A DNA stretch of 64,000 nucleotides, taken from positions 184,140-248,139 of the forward strand of contig JAEYNP010000139.1 of the NCBI GenBank assembly GCA_023412495.1, written 5' to 3'. A program made the position numbers and the translations under genes. The notes beneath the pieces are model-generated. The model was not told where the DNA came from and did no database searches. It was given only the letters and a program-made list of their open reading frames with translations. How positions within the stretch are numbered: the first letter of the stretch is position 1; each line of letters starts with the position of its first letter. Source of the stretch: Pseudomonadota bacterium (GTDB lineage: Bacteria; Desulfobacterota; Desulfobulbia; Desulfobulbales; Desulfocapsaceae). Below are positions 9,874-19,046 of the stretch, piece by piece.

Positions 9874-11802
9874 ATGTCAGAAATAACAGTAACCTTATCC
9901 GGAGGAGAATCCGTCACAGTACCTGCAGGAACTACGGTACAAAATGCATTGACCTCCCTCCTTTCGAACAAGCAGCGAAAGCTGACGGTGGCCGCCAAGG
10001 TCGGCGATGCCGTTGTCGACTTCACGCGCCCCTTGACCGAGGATACGGTTCTTGTTCCCGTGCAGATCGGCTCGGAAGAATCGCTTGATGTGCTTCGCCA
10101 CAGCGCCGCCCATATCATGGCCCATGCAGTCCGCGACATCTTCGGCAAGGACGTCAAGGTGGCGATCGGGCCGGCCATCGAAAACGGCTTCTACTACGAC
10201 TTCCAACGAAGCGAACCGTTCACCCCCGAAGATTTCGAGAAGATCGAGCAGCGAATGGAAGAACTGGTCCGCCAGGCCCTGCCATTTCAGCGCACCGAGA
10301 TACCCAGCGGCGAAGCTCTACGACTTTTTGGCGCCGAGGAGGAGAAGTACAAGGTCGAACTGATCGAGGATCTCGCCACTGATATCGTCTCCCTCTATCA
10401 GGTAGGGGGATTCACCGATCTCTGCCGCGGCCCTCACCTTCCCAACACCTCTTTCATCAAGGCCTTCAAGATCCTGCGTGTTGCCGGCGCCTACTGGCGG
10501 GGGGATGAAAAGCGCGACGTTCTCCAACGGATTTACGGCACCGCTTTCTACGACAAGAAGGATCTGAAAAAATACCTGAACGATCTGGAAGAGGCGAAAA
10601 AGCGCGACCATCGCCGGCTTGGCAAGGAACTTGAACTCTTTACCATCCGTGACGAGATAGGTCCCGGCCTCATACTCTGGCAGCCCAAGGGCGCCCTGCT
10701 CCGCCGCCTGATCGAGGACTTCTGGAAGGACGAGCATTACAGGCACGATTACGAGCTGCTCTACACTCCGCACATCGCCCGGCAGGACCTCTGGAAAACC
10801 TCAGGCCACCTCGACTTCTACAGCGATAACATGTATGCTCCGATGTTCATCGATGAGGTGCAGTACCAGCTCAAACCGATGAACTGCCCTTTCCACATCG
10901 GCGTCTACAACAGCGAGAAAAGAAGCTATCGCGAACTGCCCATCCGGTGGTGCGAGCTGGGCACCGTCTATCGCTATGAACGGGCCGGCGCCCTGCACGG
11001 CTTGTTGCGAGTCCGCGGTTTCACCCAGGACGATGCCCATGTTTTTTGCCGCCCGGACCAGCTCGAGGAAGAGATTCTCAATATCCTCAACCTCACCCTG
11101 CATATTTTGCGATCGTTCGGCTTTTCCGAGTACGACATCTATCTCTCCACCCGGCCGGAGAAATATGTCGGCAGCGACGCCAATTGGGAGAAGGCCACCC
11201 TCGCCCTGAAGCTTGCTCTCGAGAAAAAAGGCCTTGCTTACATGGTCGATCCTGGTGAAGGAGTCTTCTACGGGCCGAAGATCGATATCAAGATCAAAGA
11301 CCAGCTCGGCCGATCCTGGCAGTGTTCAACCATCCAGGTCGATTTCAATCTCCCGGAACGTTTTGAGATGCGATATACCGGAGCGGACAACACAGACCAT
11401 CAGCCGATCATGATCCACCGGGCCCTGATGGGATCGCTGGAGCGATTTGTCGGAGTACTCATCGAGCACTACGCCGGAGCTTTTCCGCTCTGGTTTGCTC
11501 CGGTGCAGGCCCGCATCCTCAACATCACTGACGATCAGGCTGACTACTGCGAGGAAGTCTACACACAACTTCGCAAAGCAGGAGTTCGTATCGAAAAGGA
11601 TTTGCGCAACGAGAAATTGAATTATAAGATCAGAGAAGCGCAAATGGCTAAAATTCCGTACATGCTTATTGTCGGAGACAAAGAGAAAGTCGATCGGACG
11701 GTGACTGTTCGTCGCCGTGACGGGGAAAACCTGCCGCCGATGTCGATTGCCGAATTCGCGGCAAAAATTGCAGATGAAGTAAAAACAGGTCGCGGCTATT
11801 GA
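9874..11802 (+). CDS. thrS: Threonyl-tRNA synthetase
   Basis: Charges tRNA-Thr and edits mischarged Ser-tRNA. The 642-residue product has an N-terminal TGS domain (1-61), the editing domain (~65-225), the class II catalytic core and the anticodon-binding C terminus. The zinc ligands that select threonine are visible as C338, H389 and H515, matching E. coli numbering plus four. Motif 2 (RYERAGALHGLLR) is intact. Only a weak ribosome site precedes the ATG. It heads the cluster thrS-infC-rpmI-rplT-pheS-pheT-ihfA. Confidence 0.97.
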   Translation: MSEITVTLSGGESVTVPAGTTVQNALTSLLSNKQRKLTVAAKVGDAVVDFTRPLTEDTVLVPVQIGSEESLDVLRHSAAHIMAHAVRDIFGKDVKVAIGPAIENGFYYDFQRSEPFTPEDFEKIEQRMEELVRQALPFQRTEIPSGEALRLFGAEEEKYKVELIEDLATDIVSLYQVGGFTDLCRGPHLPNTSFIKAFKILRVAGAYWRGDEKRDVLQRIYGTAFYDKKDLKKYLNDLEEAKKRDHRRLGKELELFTIRDEIGPGLILWQPKGALLRRLIEDFWKDEHYRHDYELLYTPHIARQDLWKTSGHLDFYSDNMYAPMFIDEVQYQLKPMNCPFHIGVYNSEKRSYRELPIRWCELGTVYRYERAGALHGLLRVRGFTQDDAHVFCRPDQLEEEILNILNLTLHILRSFGFSEYDIYLSTRPEKYVGSDANWEKATLALKLALEKKGLAYMVDPGEGVFYGPKIDIKIKDQLGRSWQCSTIQVDFNLPERFEMRYTGADNTDHQPIMIHRALMGSLERFVGVLIEHYAGAFPLWFAPVQARILNITDDQADYCEEVYTQLRKAGVRIEKDLRNEKLNYKIREAQMAKIPYMLIVGDKEKVDRTVTVRRRDGENLPPMSIAEFAAKIADEVKTGRGY

Positions 11803-11906
11803 AGCGACCCTGGGATGGTGATGGTGCCCGGAACCCTATGCCTGCTCATATCACACCGGGATGATTGCCAAATATTATAAGCTCGTAGAATCGAGGAGGT
11901 AAAGTT

Positions 11907-12449
11907 ATTAACAGAAAAGGAAGGAGTGGTCCGGTACAGCGGGATGATAAATCGATAATCAATGAAGCGATCCGCTTCCCCAAGGTCAGGCTGATCGACG
12001 CCGACGGCAATCAGCTCGGCATCGTCTCATCAGAAGAAGCGAAAGATATCGCTGCCGAGGCGGGGCTTGACCTGGTCATAGTTTCCGAAAATGCCGACCC
12101 GCCCGTTTGCCGGGTGATGAATTACGACAAGTTTCGCTACGAGCAGAAGAAGAAAACGCAGGAAGCCAAGAAGAAGCAGACAGTTATTGAAACCAAGGAG
12201 ATCAAATTCCGGCCCAAGACCGATGAGCACGATCTCAACTTTAAGATAAAAAACATCAAAAAATTTCTCGCCAGCAAGAACAAGGTGAAACTTACCATGC
12301 GTTTTCGCGGCCGTGAGATCGTCTACAGCGAAACGATCGGTCTCGAGGCCATGAAAAAAATTGCCGAGGCGCTCGCCGAGGATGCCGTCATCCTGCAGGA
12401 ACCGAAGATGGAAGGCCGCCAACTGGTGATGTTTGTAGGACCGAAGTAA
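11907..12449 (+). CDS. infC: Translation initiation factor IF-3, starting at ATT
   Basis: IF-3 binds the 30S subunit and checks the start codon. An ATG-only reading would begin at 12114 and lose the whole N-terminal domain. In the same frame the protein extends up to ATT at 11907, which sits six bases after AGGAGGT (11894-11900). This gives 180 residues, the E. coli length, with the N-terminal segment INEAIRFPKVRLID, the linker rich in Lys, and the C-terminal KFRPKTDEHD and RFRGRE motifs. The rare AUU start is the known device by which IF-3 represses its own translation. The gene lies 104 bp after thrS. Confidence 0.93.
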   Translation: MNRKGRSGPVQRDDKSIINEAIRFPKVRLIDADGNQLGIVSSEEAKDIAAEAGLDLVIVSENADPPVCRVMNYDKFRYEQKKKTQEAKKKQTVIETKEIKFRPKTDEHDLNFKIKNIKKFLASKNKVKLTMRFRGREIVYSETIGLEAMKKIAEALAEDAVILQEPKMEGRQLVMFVGPK

Positions 12450-12586
12450 GGAATTTATGTCTGAGCCCCGTTGAAGCTCGTTTGTTTGATTGATAACAGT
12501 CGCTGTTGATTGGTGGTGTCCAACGGCAGCAGATAACAAAAGCCACCTTCAACAGTTAATGATATCGAGGTGAAAGGAGTTTTGTC

Positions 12587-12784
12587 ATGCCCAAAATGAA
12601 AACCAACAGAGGTGCGGCCAAGCGCTTCAAACTGACCGGAACCGGGAAAATCAAGCGCGCCAAGGCGTTTTCCAGCCATATCCTGACCAAAAAATCAACC
12701 AAACGAAAGCGTGGCCTGCGCCAGGCTGAGTTGGTGGATTCCGCCAATTACAAGGGAATCAAGAAAATTTTGCCGTACATGTAA
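12587..12784 (+). CDS. rpmI: Ribosomal protein bL35
   Basis: 65-residue basic protein of the large ribosomal subunit, with the typical start [14 protein letters not shown] and KRLR-like tail. A ribosome site AAAGGAG precedes the ATG. The 137 bp gap after infC is long for this operon and could hold an L20-binding leader, but I could not draw a convincing structure by eye. Confidence 0.96.
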   Translation: MPKMKTNRGAAKRFKLTGTGKIKRAKAFSSHILTKKSTKRKRGLRQAELVDSANYKGIKKILPYM

Positions 12785-12877
12785 GAGAACAGGTTTTTGC
12801 CATATATTCACTGAACATTTTGCATTCGCCGAAAAGCCTTTAGGCAGACGGCTGCAGGATAAAGAAGGAGTTGATAC

Positions 12878-13234
12878 ATGCCACGCGTAACACGGGGCTT
12901 TAAAGCCCGCAGAAGAAGAAACAAGGTGCTGAAGCTTGCCAAAGGCTACAGAGGAGGCAAATCCCGCTTGTACAAAACCGCAACGGAAGCGGTGGATCGC
13001 GCCTTGAATTATGCATACCGCGACCGGAGAGCCAAGAAGAGGGATTTCCGTCGGTTGTGGATCGCCAGAATCAATGCCGGCGCCCATATGAACGACATGA
13101 GCTACAGCAAATTGATGGGCGGGTTGAAAAAAGCCAATATCGACCTCGATCGAAAGGTCCTGGCCAACCTGGCCATCCTCGATGCAGGCGCTTTCTCCAA
13201 AGTGGTGCAGATAGCCAAAGAAGCGAACGCATAA
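12878..13234 (+). CDS. rplT: Ribosomal protein bL20
   Basis: 118-residue protein of the large subunit, needed early in assembly and a translational repressor of rpmI-rplT in several bacteria. It begins [13 protein letters not shown] and carries the conserved [15 protein letters not shown] segment. AGAAGGAG precedes the ATG. It lies 93 bp after rpmI and before a hairpin that separates it from pheS. Confidence 0.97.
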   Translation: MPRVTRGFKARRRRNKVLKLAKGYRGGKSRLYKTATEAVDRALNYAYRDRRAKKRDFRRLWIARINAGAHMNDMSYSKLMGGLKKANIDLDRKVLANLAILDAGAFSKVVQIAKEANA

Positions 13235-13261
13235 GTAACTTTATTTCCCATTGTTTTTTCT

Positions 13262-13311
13262 GCGTGCCGGTTTTGGTTTGAGCGACCAACAACCGGCACG
13301 CTGTTTCTTTC
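13262..13311 (+). terminator. Hairpin terminator or attenuator between rplT and pheS
   Basis: Perfect 11-bp stem GCGTGCCGGTT (13262-13272) with AACCGGCACGC (13291-13301); the loop can pair further (TTGGT with ACCAA). It is followed by TGTTTCTTT. It ends ~25 bases before pheS, so it may end the ribosomal-protein transcript or set how much reads into pheST. No phenylalanine-rich leader peptide was seen. Confidence 0.65.
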
Positions 13312-13334
13312 CGTACTCACTTTTGGCATTCGAT

Positions 13335-14348
13335 ATGGAACACCAGTTACAGAGTTTGGAAACCGAGGCCAAGACCCTTCTTCAGGACTTGCGTGATGAG
13401 GGACAGCTGGAAGAGTTTCGCATCCGTTTTCTCGGACGCAAAGGCAGTTTCAGCACCATCATGCGTCAACTCGGCAATGTTCCCGCTGAGGAACGGCCCA
13501 GGTTCGGACAGATGGCCAACAACATCAAGGCGGAGATCGAAAAACTGTTCGAGGAGAAGAAGACCGTGTTCTTGGCTGCGGGCGCCGGAACCCGAGACGT
13601 CACGACACCGGATCTCACCTTGCCCGGTCGCGTTCCTGCGGGAGGCAAGCTCCATCCGATCACCCAGGTGATGCGGGAGACCTGCGCCATATTCGAGAAT
13701 CTCGGCTTCTCGGTCGCCGAAGGCCCGGATGTCGAACTGGATTACTATAACTTCGAAGCCCTGAATATCCCCGCCCACCATCCGGCTCGGGACATGCACG
13801 ACACCTTCTACATCGGCGATTCCGTCCTGCTCCGCACCCATACCTCGCCGATGCAGGCCCGTATCATGGAAGCACAGCAGCCGCCGCTCCGGGTCATCGC
13901 CCCGGGCAAGGTCTACCGCTGCGACTCCGATATCACCCATACACCGATGTTTCATCAGGTGGAAGGCTTCCTGGTAGATAAGAACATTTGCTTTGCCGAC
14001 CTCAAAGGCGTGCTCACCGTCTTCACCCGTAAAATGTTCGAGAAAGAACTGCCCCTCCGCTTCCGGCCGTCATTCTTCCCCTTCACCGAGCCAAGTGCGG
14101 AGGTGGACATCGCCTGCGTCATGTGCGGCGGCAGCGGCTGCAGGGTCTGCAAGAAGACTGGCTGGCTCGAGATTTTGGGATCCGGCATGATCGATCCGGA
14201 GGTCTTCAGGATGGTCGGTTATGACCCCGAAGCGTACAGCGGCTTTGCCTTCGGTCTCGGCATCGAGCGCATTGCCATGCTGAAGTACGGGATCGACGAC
14301 ATTCGCCTGTTCTACGAAAACGATCAGCGTTTTCTGTCGCAATTTTAG
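13335..14348 (+). CDS. pheS: Phenylalanyl-tRNA synthetase alpha subunit
   Basis: Catalytic subunit of the (alpha-beta)2 enzyme. The 337-residue product has an N-terminal coiled coil (1-~85), class II motif 2 and motif 3 ([14 protein letters not shown]) and the conserved [14 protein letters not shown]. Start at the ATG at 13335 fits the family; the frame extends upstream through the hairpin, which I discount. Four cysteines in [13 protein letters not shown] sit between motifs 2 and 3, a zinc-ribbon-like insertion found in many bacterial PheS. pheT follows after 157 bp. Confidence 0.96.
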   Translation: MEHQLQSLETEAKTLLQDLRDEGQLEEFRIRFLGRKGSFSTIMRQLGNVPAEERPRFGQMANNIKAEIEKLFEEKKTVFLAAGAGTRDVTTPDLTLPGRVPAGGKLHPITQVMRETCAIFENLGFSVAEGPDVELDYYNFEALNIPAHHPARDMHDTFYIGDSVLLRTHTSPMQARIMEAQQPPLRVIAPGKVYRCDSDITHTPMFHQVEGFLVDKNICFADLKGVLTVFTRKMFEKELPLRFRPSFFPFTEPSAEVDIACVMCGGSGCRVCKKTGWLEILGSGMIDPEVFRMVGYDPEAYSGFAFGLGIERIAMLKYGIDDIRLFYENDQRFLSQF

Positions 14349-14375
14349 TACATTAGAAATATTTTTCTTGCTTTT

Positions 14376-14473
14376 CACCCTCGAAGGGGGTGCTGAATAG
14401 AGTAAGGAAAAAATTTCGGCAAGGTACTTATACCCCTCAAGGGGATACGAAAAAGTCCCCTTCAATTGGGGGT
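14376..14473. repeat. Run of three short GC hairpins between pheS and pheT
   Basis: The gap holds CACCCTCGAAGGGGGTG at 14376-14392, TACCCCTCAAGGGGATA at 14431-14447 and GTCCCCTTCAATTGGGGG at 14455-14472. Each is a run of C then a short loop then a run of G. Similar hairpins occur at 5671 and 57373. They may be transcript-stability signals or remnants of small repeats. Confidence 0.5.
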
Positions 14474-14505
14474 TAGCCCGTTACACCACTACTCGGAACA
14501 CTACC

Positions 14506-16953
14506 ATGAAGCTTACTCTTGACTGGTTGCAAAACTATGTGGATATCTCCGGCGTAACGCCCTCCGAGCTGGCCGACCACCTCACCATGCTCGGCCTTGA
14601 AGTCGATGCGGTGACGCCTCTCTACGAGGATCTCACACCCCTCAAGACCGGCCTGGTTGTCTCTGCCGAACGCCACCCCGATGCCGACAAACTGACCGTC
14701 TGCCAGGTGAAGATCGGCGACACCACCCACCAGATCGTCTGCGGAGCGCCCAATGTCCGCAAGGACCTGAATGTCGTGGTCGCCCTACCTGGTACGGTAC
14801 TGCCGGGGGATATGAAGATCGGCAAATCGAAGATCCGCGGCGTCGAATCCTTCGGCATGATCTGCTCCGAGCGGGAGCTGGGCCTCAGCACCTCCCACGA
14901 CGGTATCATGGAACTGCCGCCGGAAGCAGGCGAAGGCCTGGCTTTCACCCGGGCGATGGGCCTTGCCGACACCTTCGTCGAGGTGGATCTCACTCCCAAC
15001 CGCCCCGACTGCGCCTCGGTCATAGGCGTGGCGCGGGAGGTGGCGGGCGTCCTGAAAAAGGAGCTGCATCTACCGGTGAGCGGTGCCGAGATCAAGAAAA
15101 CGAGTGGTGAGTTCTCGGTAGAAATCGAATCGAGTGAGCTCTGCCCCCGCTACGCCGGACGGTTGATCAAAAACATCAAAATCGGTCCCTCGCCCTGGTG
15201 GCTGCGCAAAAGACTCCTCTCCGTCGGCATGCGACCGATCAGCAACATCGTCGACATCACCAACTTCGTCATGATGGAGTACGGCCAGCCCCTGCACGCT
15301 TTTGACTTCGACACGCTTGCCGGCGGAAAGATCGTTGTCCGGGCCCCGCGGGAGCATGAAATGAGCTTCACCACCCTCGACGGTAGCACGAGGCAACTCG
15401 ACTCCGAGATGATGATGATCTGCGATGGCGAAAAACCGATTGCCGTCGCTGGCATTATGGGCGGCGCAAATTCGGAAGTGAGCGACAAGACCATAAACAT
15501 CCTGCTGGAAAGTGCCTGCTTCAATCCCGTCTCCATCCGCAAAACCGCCAGAAAACTCAATCTGGCAACCGAAGCCTCATACCGCTTCGAGCGCGGCGTC
15601 GATCCCAGCGGCACCATCAACGCCCTTAACCGCGCAGTGGAACTGATCTGCGAACTGGCGGGCGGCCATGCCCCAGACGAAGGTGTGGACAACTACGGCG
15701 GCAAAAAAGAGCCGCTGACGCTTGCATTACGGGTGGGGAGAACCCGGAGCCTGCTCGGCCTTGAGCTTTCGGCCGGAGAGATCACCGCCCTCCTGCAGTC
15801 CATCGGCATCCGCTGTGTCATCAAGGATGACGACACTCTGCTCGTCTCTCCCCCGACCTTCCGGGTAGACATCGAACGGGAGGCGGACCTCATCGAGGAG
15901 GTCGCCCGCCTCTACGGCTACAACCGCATTCCCACCAGTCTGCCGAAGGTCGACCTCAGCTATCCCGAGCAGGACAAACGCCGGCTCCGCCGCCTCGCCA
16001 TAGCCGAACGACTCACTTCCATCGGCTTCACCGAGGCGATCAACTACAGTTTTGTCTCGGACAAACATTCCGAGATGATGGAACTGGCCGAGAGCGATGT
16101 CAGGTATAAGACGGTCCGCCTGCTCAACCCCCTGAGCGAGGAGCAGTCGGTGCTGCGCACCATGCTCCTGCCCGGCCTGCTGGAGAATGTCAGACGCAAC
16201 CTCAATTTCCAGAAAACCGATGTCAAACTCTTCGAGATCGGCAAGGTCTTCACTCCGCAGGACGTAAACGCCCAGCCGCTCGAGACCACCCGGTTCACCG
16301 GAGCGATGTCGGGGACCCGCTACGGAGAAAGCGCACCTCTCTATTTCAAACCTGAACCGGTCGATATCTTCGACGTCAAAGGCGCAGTTGAATTTATATG
16401 CCGGGAGATGTCACTCGGCTCCTTCGACAGCGATACGGCCGGCCTCCATTTTGCAATTCCGAAACCGGGGACAGAAGAACCCTTTGCCGAAAAAGGCTAC
16501 GCTCTCGATATTTTTATCGCGGACCGCAAACTCGGCTCGCTCGGCAAGCTGAGAACTGATATACTGCGCCGGTTTTCCATAAAACATGATGTATTCTTTT
16601 TCGATTTGGATTATGAAGGGCTCTGCGAACCGAAGGCCATCGAAAAAAAATTCACATCACTGCCGATCTATCCGTCGGTGAAAAGAGATATAGCCCTGGT
16701 CGTCCCGGCAAGTGTGTCGGCTGGGGAATTGTTAACAGCAGTGCGTAACGCTCCGGACAAACTCATCGAAAGTTGCGAAATATTCGATGTGTACCAGGGG
16801 GGAAAGATCCCTAAGGGGCACAAAAGTGTCGCCCTGAGCATAACGTACAGATCACAGACCAAGACGCTCACGGAAAAGAATGTGGAGAAGTCCCACGACA
16901 AGATTGTCCGTTTGCTGACAGAACAATTTGGGGGTAGTTTCCGCAATGCATGA
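14506..16953 (+). CDS. pheT: Phenylalanyl-tRNA synthetase beta subunit
   Basis: Editing and tRNA-binding subunit. The 815-residue product has the OB-fold tRNA-binding domain near residues 40-150 (HPDADKLTVCQV), the B3/B4 editing domain (~215-380), the B5 domain, the catalytic-like domain and a C-terminal ferredoxin-fold anticodon-binding domain (LPIYPSVKRDIALVV onward). Length is close to other bacterial PheT. The stop codon overlaps the ihfA start, so translation is probably coupled. Confidence 0.96.
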   Translation: MKLTLDWLQNYVDISGVTPSELADHLTMLGLEVDAVTPLYEDLTPLKTGLVVSAERHPDADKLTVCQVKIGDTTHQIVCGAPNVRKDLNVVVALPGTVLPGDMKIGKSKIRGVESFGMICSERELGLSTSHDGIMELPPEAGEGLAFTRAMGLADTFVEVDLTPNRPDCASVIGVAREVAGVLKKELHLPVSGAEIKKTSGEFSVEIESSELCPRYAGRLIKNIKIGPSPWWLRKRLLSVGMRPISNIVDITNFVMMEYGQPLHAFDFDTLAGGKIVVRAPREHEMSFTTLDGSTRQLDSEMMMICDGEKPIAVAGIMGGANSEVSDKTINILLESACFNPVSIRKTARKLNLATEASYRFERGVDPSGTINALNRAVELICELAGGHAPDEGVDNYGGKKEPLTLALRVGRTRSLLGLELSAGEITALLQSIGIRCVIKDDDTLLVSPPTFRVDIEREADLIEEVARLYGYNRIPTSLPKVDLSYPEQDKRRLRRLAIAERLTSIGFTEAINYSFVSDKHSEMMELAESDVRYKTVRLLNPLSEEQSVLRTMLLPGLLENVRRNLNFQKTDVKLFEIGKVFTPQDVNAQPLETTRFTGAMSGTRYGESAPLYFKPEPVDIFDVKGAVEFICREMSLGSFDSDTAGLHFAIPKPGTEEPFAEKGYALDIFIADRKLGSLGKLRTDILRRFSIKHDVFFFDLDYEGLCEPKAIEKKFTSLPIYPSVKRDIALVVPASVSAGELLTAVRNAPDKLIESCEIFDVYQGGKIPKGHKSVALSITYRSQTKTLTEKNVEKSHDKIVRLLTEQFGGSFRNA

Positions 16954-17242
16954 CAACAGCACCAATCTCACCAGAAAAGAACTCACCGAAGCATTAGCCG
17001 CCCAGTTGGGCTTTTCCCAAAGTAATTGCTCCCAAATGGTTGACAGCTTCCTCGATACCATGAAAAAATCCATGGTAGAGGGCCGGTCGATCAAGCTTGT
17101 GCATTTCGGCACCTTCACCGTGCGGGACAAGTCGCCGCGAAGAGGACGCAACCCCAGGACCGGCGACACCATTACAATTAAAAAACGTCAGGCCGTCAGT
17201 TTCCGGCCGAGCAAGAAGCTCAGGGAGCTGGTGAATAGTTAG
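16946..17242 (+). CDS. ihfA: Integration host factor alpha subunit
   Basis: 98-residue DNA-bending protein of the HU/IHF family, partner of IhfB. It has the conserved GFGTF-like core (LVHFGTFTVRD) and the beta-arm GRNPRTGD. I chose the ATG at 16946, which overlaps the pheT stop codon and has GGGGGTAG upstream; an in-frame TTG at 16928 is less likely. The position directly after pheT is the usual place for ihfA, which favours the alpha subunit over HU. Confidence 0.92.
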   Translation: MHDNSTNLTRKELTEALAAQLGFSQSNCSQMVDSFLDTMKKSMVEGRSIKLVHFGTFTVRDKSPRRGRNPRTGDTITIKKRQAVSFRPSKKLRELVNS

Positions 17243-17279
17243 GCCCGGTTCCTGGTCTTTATAGGGAAGGCTGGCATAT

Positions 17280-17663
17280 ATGAAAATCGAAATACCAGAC
17301 AAACTCTATTTTAAGATCGGAGAAGTTGCCAAAATTGCCGAAGTTCCAACCCATGTTCTGCGTTACTGGGAGTCTGAATTCCCGGGAATTCGCCCAAAAC
17401 GTGCGAATTCAAAACAGCGCCTCTACAGAAAGCAGGATGTCGAACTGATCGTCGAGATCAAATCCCTGCTGCACGAAAGAGGCTTCACTATTGCCGGGGC
17501 CCGGAAACTCATAGAGAGCACCAGCACAGCAGGCCCTGTGGATAGACAAGCTGCAAAAGCGGTAGGAAAGACTCCCACAGGCCAATTGCTCACCCAAAAA
17601 CTGAATACTCTCAAACAGGAGTTGAAAAGCCTGCAGAACCTGCTTACCAATAAAAAAGAATAG
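17280..17663 (+). CDS. MerR family transcriptional regulator
   Basis: 127-residue DNA-binding protein. Residues ~8-75 are a MerR winged helix (FKIGEVAKIAEVPTHVLRYWE, split here as FKIGEVAKIAEVP then THVLRYWE), followed by a short coiled coil. There is no C-terminal cysteine cluster, so a metal sensor of the MerR/ZntR kind is unlikely. It lies 37 bp after ihfA. This ihfA-merR pairing before a proline tRNA is common in deltaproteobacteria; the target is not known. Confidence 0.88.
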   Translation: MKIEIPDKLYFKIGEVAKIAEVPTHVLRYWESEFPGIRPKRANSKQRLYRKQDVELIVEIKSLLHERGFTIAGARKLIESTSTAGPVDRQAAKAVGKTPTGQLLTQKLNTLKQELKSLQNLLTNKKE

Positions 17664-17683
17664 CGACTATCTGCCTGATACTA

Positions 17684-17712
17684 TTGACAGCAAATTCAAC
17701 AAATGGTAGATA
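17684..17712 (+). promoter_or_regulatory. Likely sigma-70 promoter of tRNA-Pro
   Basis: TTGACA at 17684-17689, 17 bases, then TAGATA at 17707-17712. The tRNA begins 12 bases further on. Confidence 0.55.
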
Positions 17713-17723
17713 GAGCGTCACGT

Positions 17724-17801
17724 CGGGATGTAGCGCAGCCTGGTTAGCGCACTAGTCTGGGGGACTAGGGGTCGGAGGTTCAAATCCTCTCATCCCGACC
17801 A
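17724..17801 (+). tRNA. tRNA-Pro(GGG)
   Basis: Cloverleaf with acceptor CGGGATG/CATCCCG, discriminator A and encoded CCA. Anticodon stem CTAGT/ACTAG encloses CTGGGGG, giving anticodon GGG. It is followed at once by ATTTTTTCTT, a likely termination signal. The DNA downstream becomes strongly AT-rich. Confidence 0.94.
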
Positions 17802-18004
17802 TTTTTTCTTGAAAATATCTAGCACTTGAGTACATGCTCTTCATGCCGCTTGGTATCACACCCGTATCGCATCCTCACCTTCCAAGTTTTCACTTGCTCC
17901 AGAATAAATTTCTCGGCTTCTAAAAAATTGTTCGTGCCTTGCTTTGAAATAAGCTCGCAACAGCATACAATTCATGAACGATTTTTGCATTTTGGGGATA
18001 CCAC

Positions 18005-18619
18005 ATGAAATATCTGCCTGCTATCACTTTTGGACTATGGTCAATTCTGGTCATTGGCTATTTTTTCGCGAATGAAATGATCCTCCAGCCAATAGTCTTT
18101 TTCCCTATTTTCATCATTTTTTCTATTTTTATACCTATATCTTTTTGGAACCTCCAAGCTCAGAACAAGAAAATCCTTCCTTTGTTGCTCATTGCTATCT
18201 TCTTTGTGAACCTTTCATGGATGGTATATGGCCTCTATAACCATATTTCCGTACTCAAAATGATTGATCACGATAATGAAGAAAAAATTGATCCCCAATT
18301 AGCCTCCCTGCTCGTGATTGGTGAGAGTTTAGAGGAAAGGGAAACAACGAGTAGAATTATTTACGAAAAACATGGAGTCGCACTTCCCTTTAAAGCGGAA
18401 GGAAATATCTTCAATCTTTATTCACCAACAAAATCAGACGAGGTTACTTTTGAAAAAAATCAGAGTTTGAACTTCAAGAAATCTTTCTATAAGAATAATG
18501 CCATTTACCAAATCTCGTCCTTTTTTTTGTTGCTTGCTATTCATATTGGGATTTTTTTAGCTTTACTTGTCTATTTAATTCTTTTTGATAAGTCCATGGC
18601 AAAGAAAGTTGAAGATTGA
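18005..18619 (+). CDS. Hypothetical membrane protein in AT-rich patch
   Basis: 204-residue protein that I do not recognise. It has an N-terminal hydrophobic stretch (~5-50, two likely membrane helices), a third at ~58-80, a hydrophilic region of ~90 residues, and a C-terminal helix at ~172-195. The topology suggests a small integral membrane protein with one external or periplasmic loop. Base composition is clearly more AT-rich than the surrounding housekeeping genes, and it lies just downstream of tRNA-Pro, a common insertion point, so transfer is likely. A hairpin with a T-run overlaps its stop codon. Confidence 0.65.
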   Translation: MKYLPAITFGLWSILVIGYFFANEMILQPIVFFPIFIIFSIFIPISFWNLQAQNKKILPLLLIAIFFVNLSWMVYGLYNHISVLKMIDHDNEEKIDPQLASLLVIGESLEERETTSRIIYEKHGVALPFKAEGNIFNLYSPTKSDEVTFEKNQSLNFKKSFYKNNAIYQISSFFLLLAIHIGIFLALLVYLILFDKSMAKKVED

Positions 18620-18645
18620 AATTCGTTCAACTTTTTTTATTTTTT
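18607..18645 (+). terminator. Terminator after the AT-rich membrane protein
   Basis: Stem AGTTGAA (18607-18613) with TTCAACT (18626-18632) followed by TTTTTTATTTTTT. The 5' arm lies inside the last codons of the gene. It could also end the converging toxin pseudogene. Confidence 0.6.
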
Positions 18646-18976
18646 CCTTTCGCTAGTATCCTTGAGTTTCAAGTTTTGTAGATTCATAAATCTTTTGTAA
18701 CTTCTTACAGCTTTGGCGATGTCTGCTTCCTGACTGGTCTTGTCTCCACCGCCGAGCATTACAATCAACATTTCGCCGCGCTGTATGTAGTACATTCGCC
18801 AGCCCGGCCCGAAATGTTCACGCATTTCGGAGATTCCATCACCAACTGGCTTCACGTCGCCAAGATTGCCAATCATCGCTTAACGTAGGCAAATATCCAA
18901 TCTCTGCCTGGTCATTCGGTCTTTGATTTTTGACAGCCACCTGTCGAATTCCGGGGTAGTCTTTTACCGCGTACAT
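18637..18976 (-). pseudogene. Broken RelE/HigB-type toxin gene
   Basis: The intact C-terminal 79 residues (from 18876 down) carry DVKPVGDGISEMREHFGPG and MLGGGDKTSQ, the signature of the phage Gp49-like RelE/HigB mRNA-interferase toxins. The missing N terminus is still readable upstream: MYAVK at 18976, then after one extra A in the run at 18962-18965, TTPEFDRWLSKIKDRM, then an in-frame TAA at 18880-18882. Joined up this would be a ~112-residue toxin of normal length. The frameshift and stop make it a pseudogene. No antitoxin gene follows, where a HigA-like partner is usually found. Confidence 0.8.
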
Positions 18977-19046
18977 TACTAAACGTGTAAATCGTTCGAC
19001 GAAAGTCAACATCGCGTTCAACCCGTGTATCACATTGGTATCACAC

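Larger units (their letters stand above)
17850..19046. repeat. 12-bp direct repeat flanking the AT-rich patch
   Basis: TTGGTATCACAC occurs at 17850-17861 and 19035-19046, on either side of the membrane gene and toxin pseudogene. It might mark the ends of an inserted segment next to tRNA-Pro. A copy of the tRNA 3' end, as expected for tRNA-site integration, was not found, so the meaning is uncertain. Confidence 0.35.

Noticed and set aside
13235..13334. Phenylalanine leader-peptide attenuator before pheS
   Set aside because: There is a terminator-like hairpin, but no short frame rich in phenylalanine codons precedes it.
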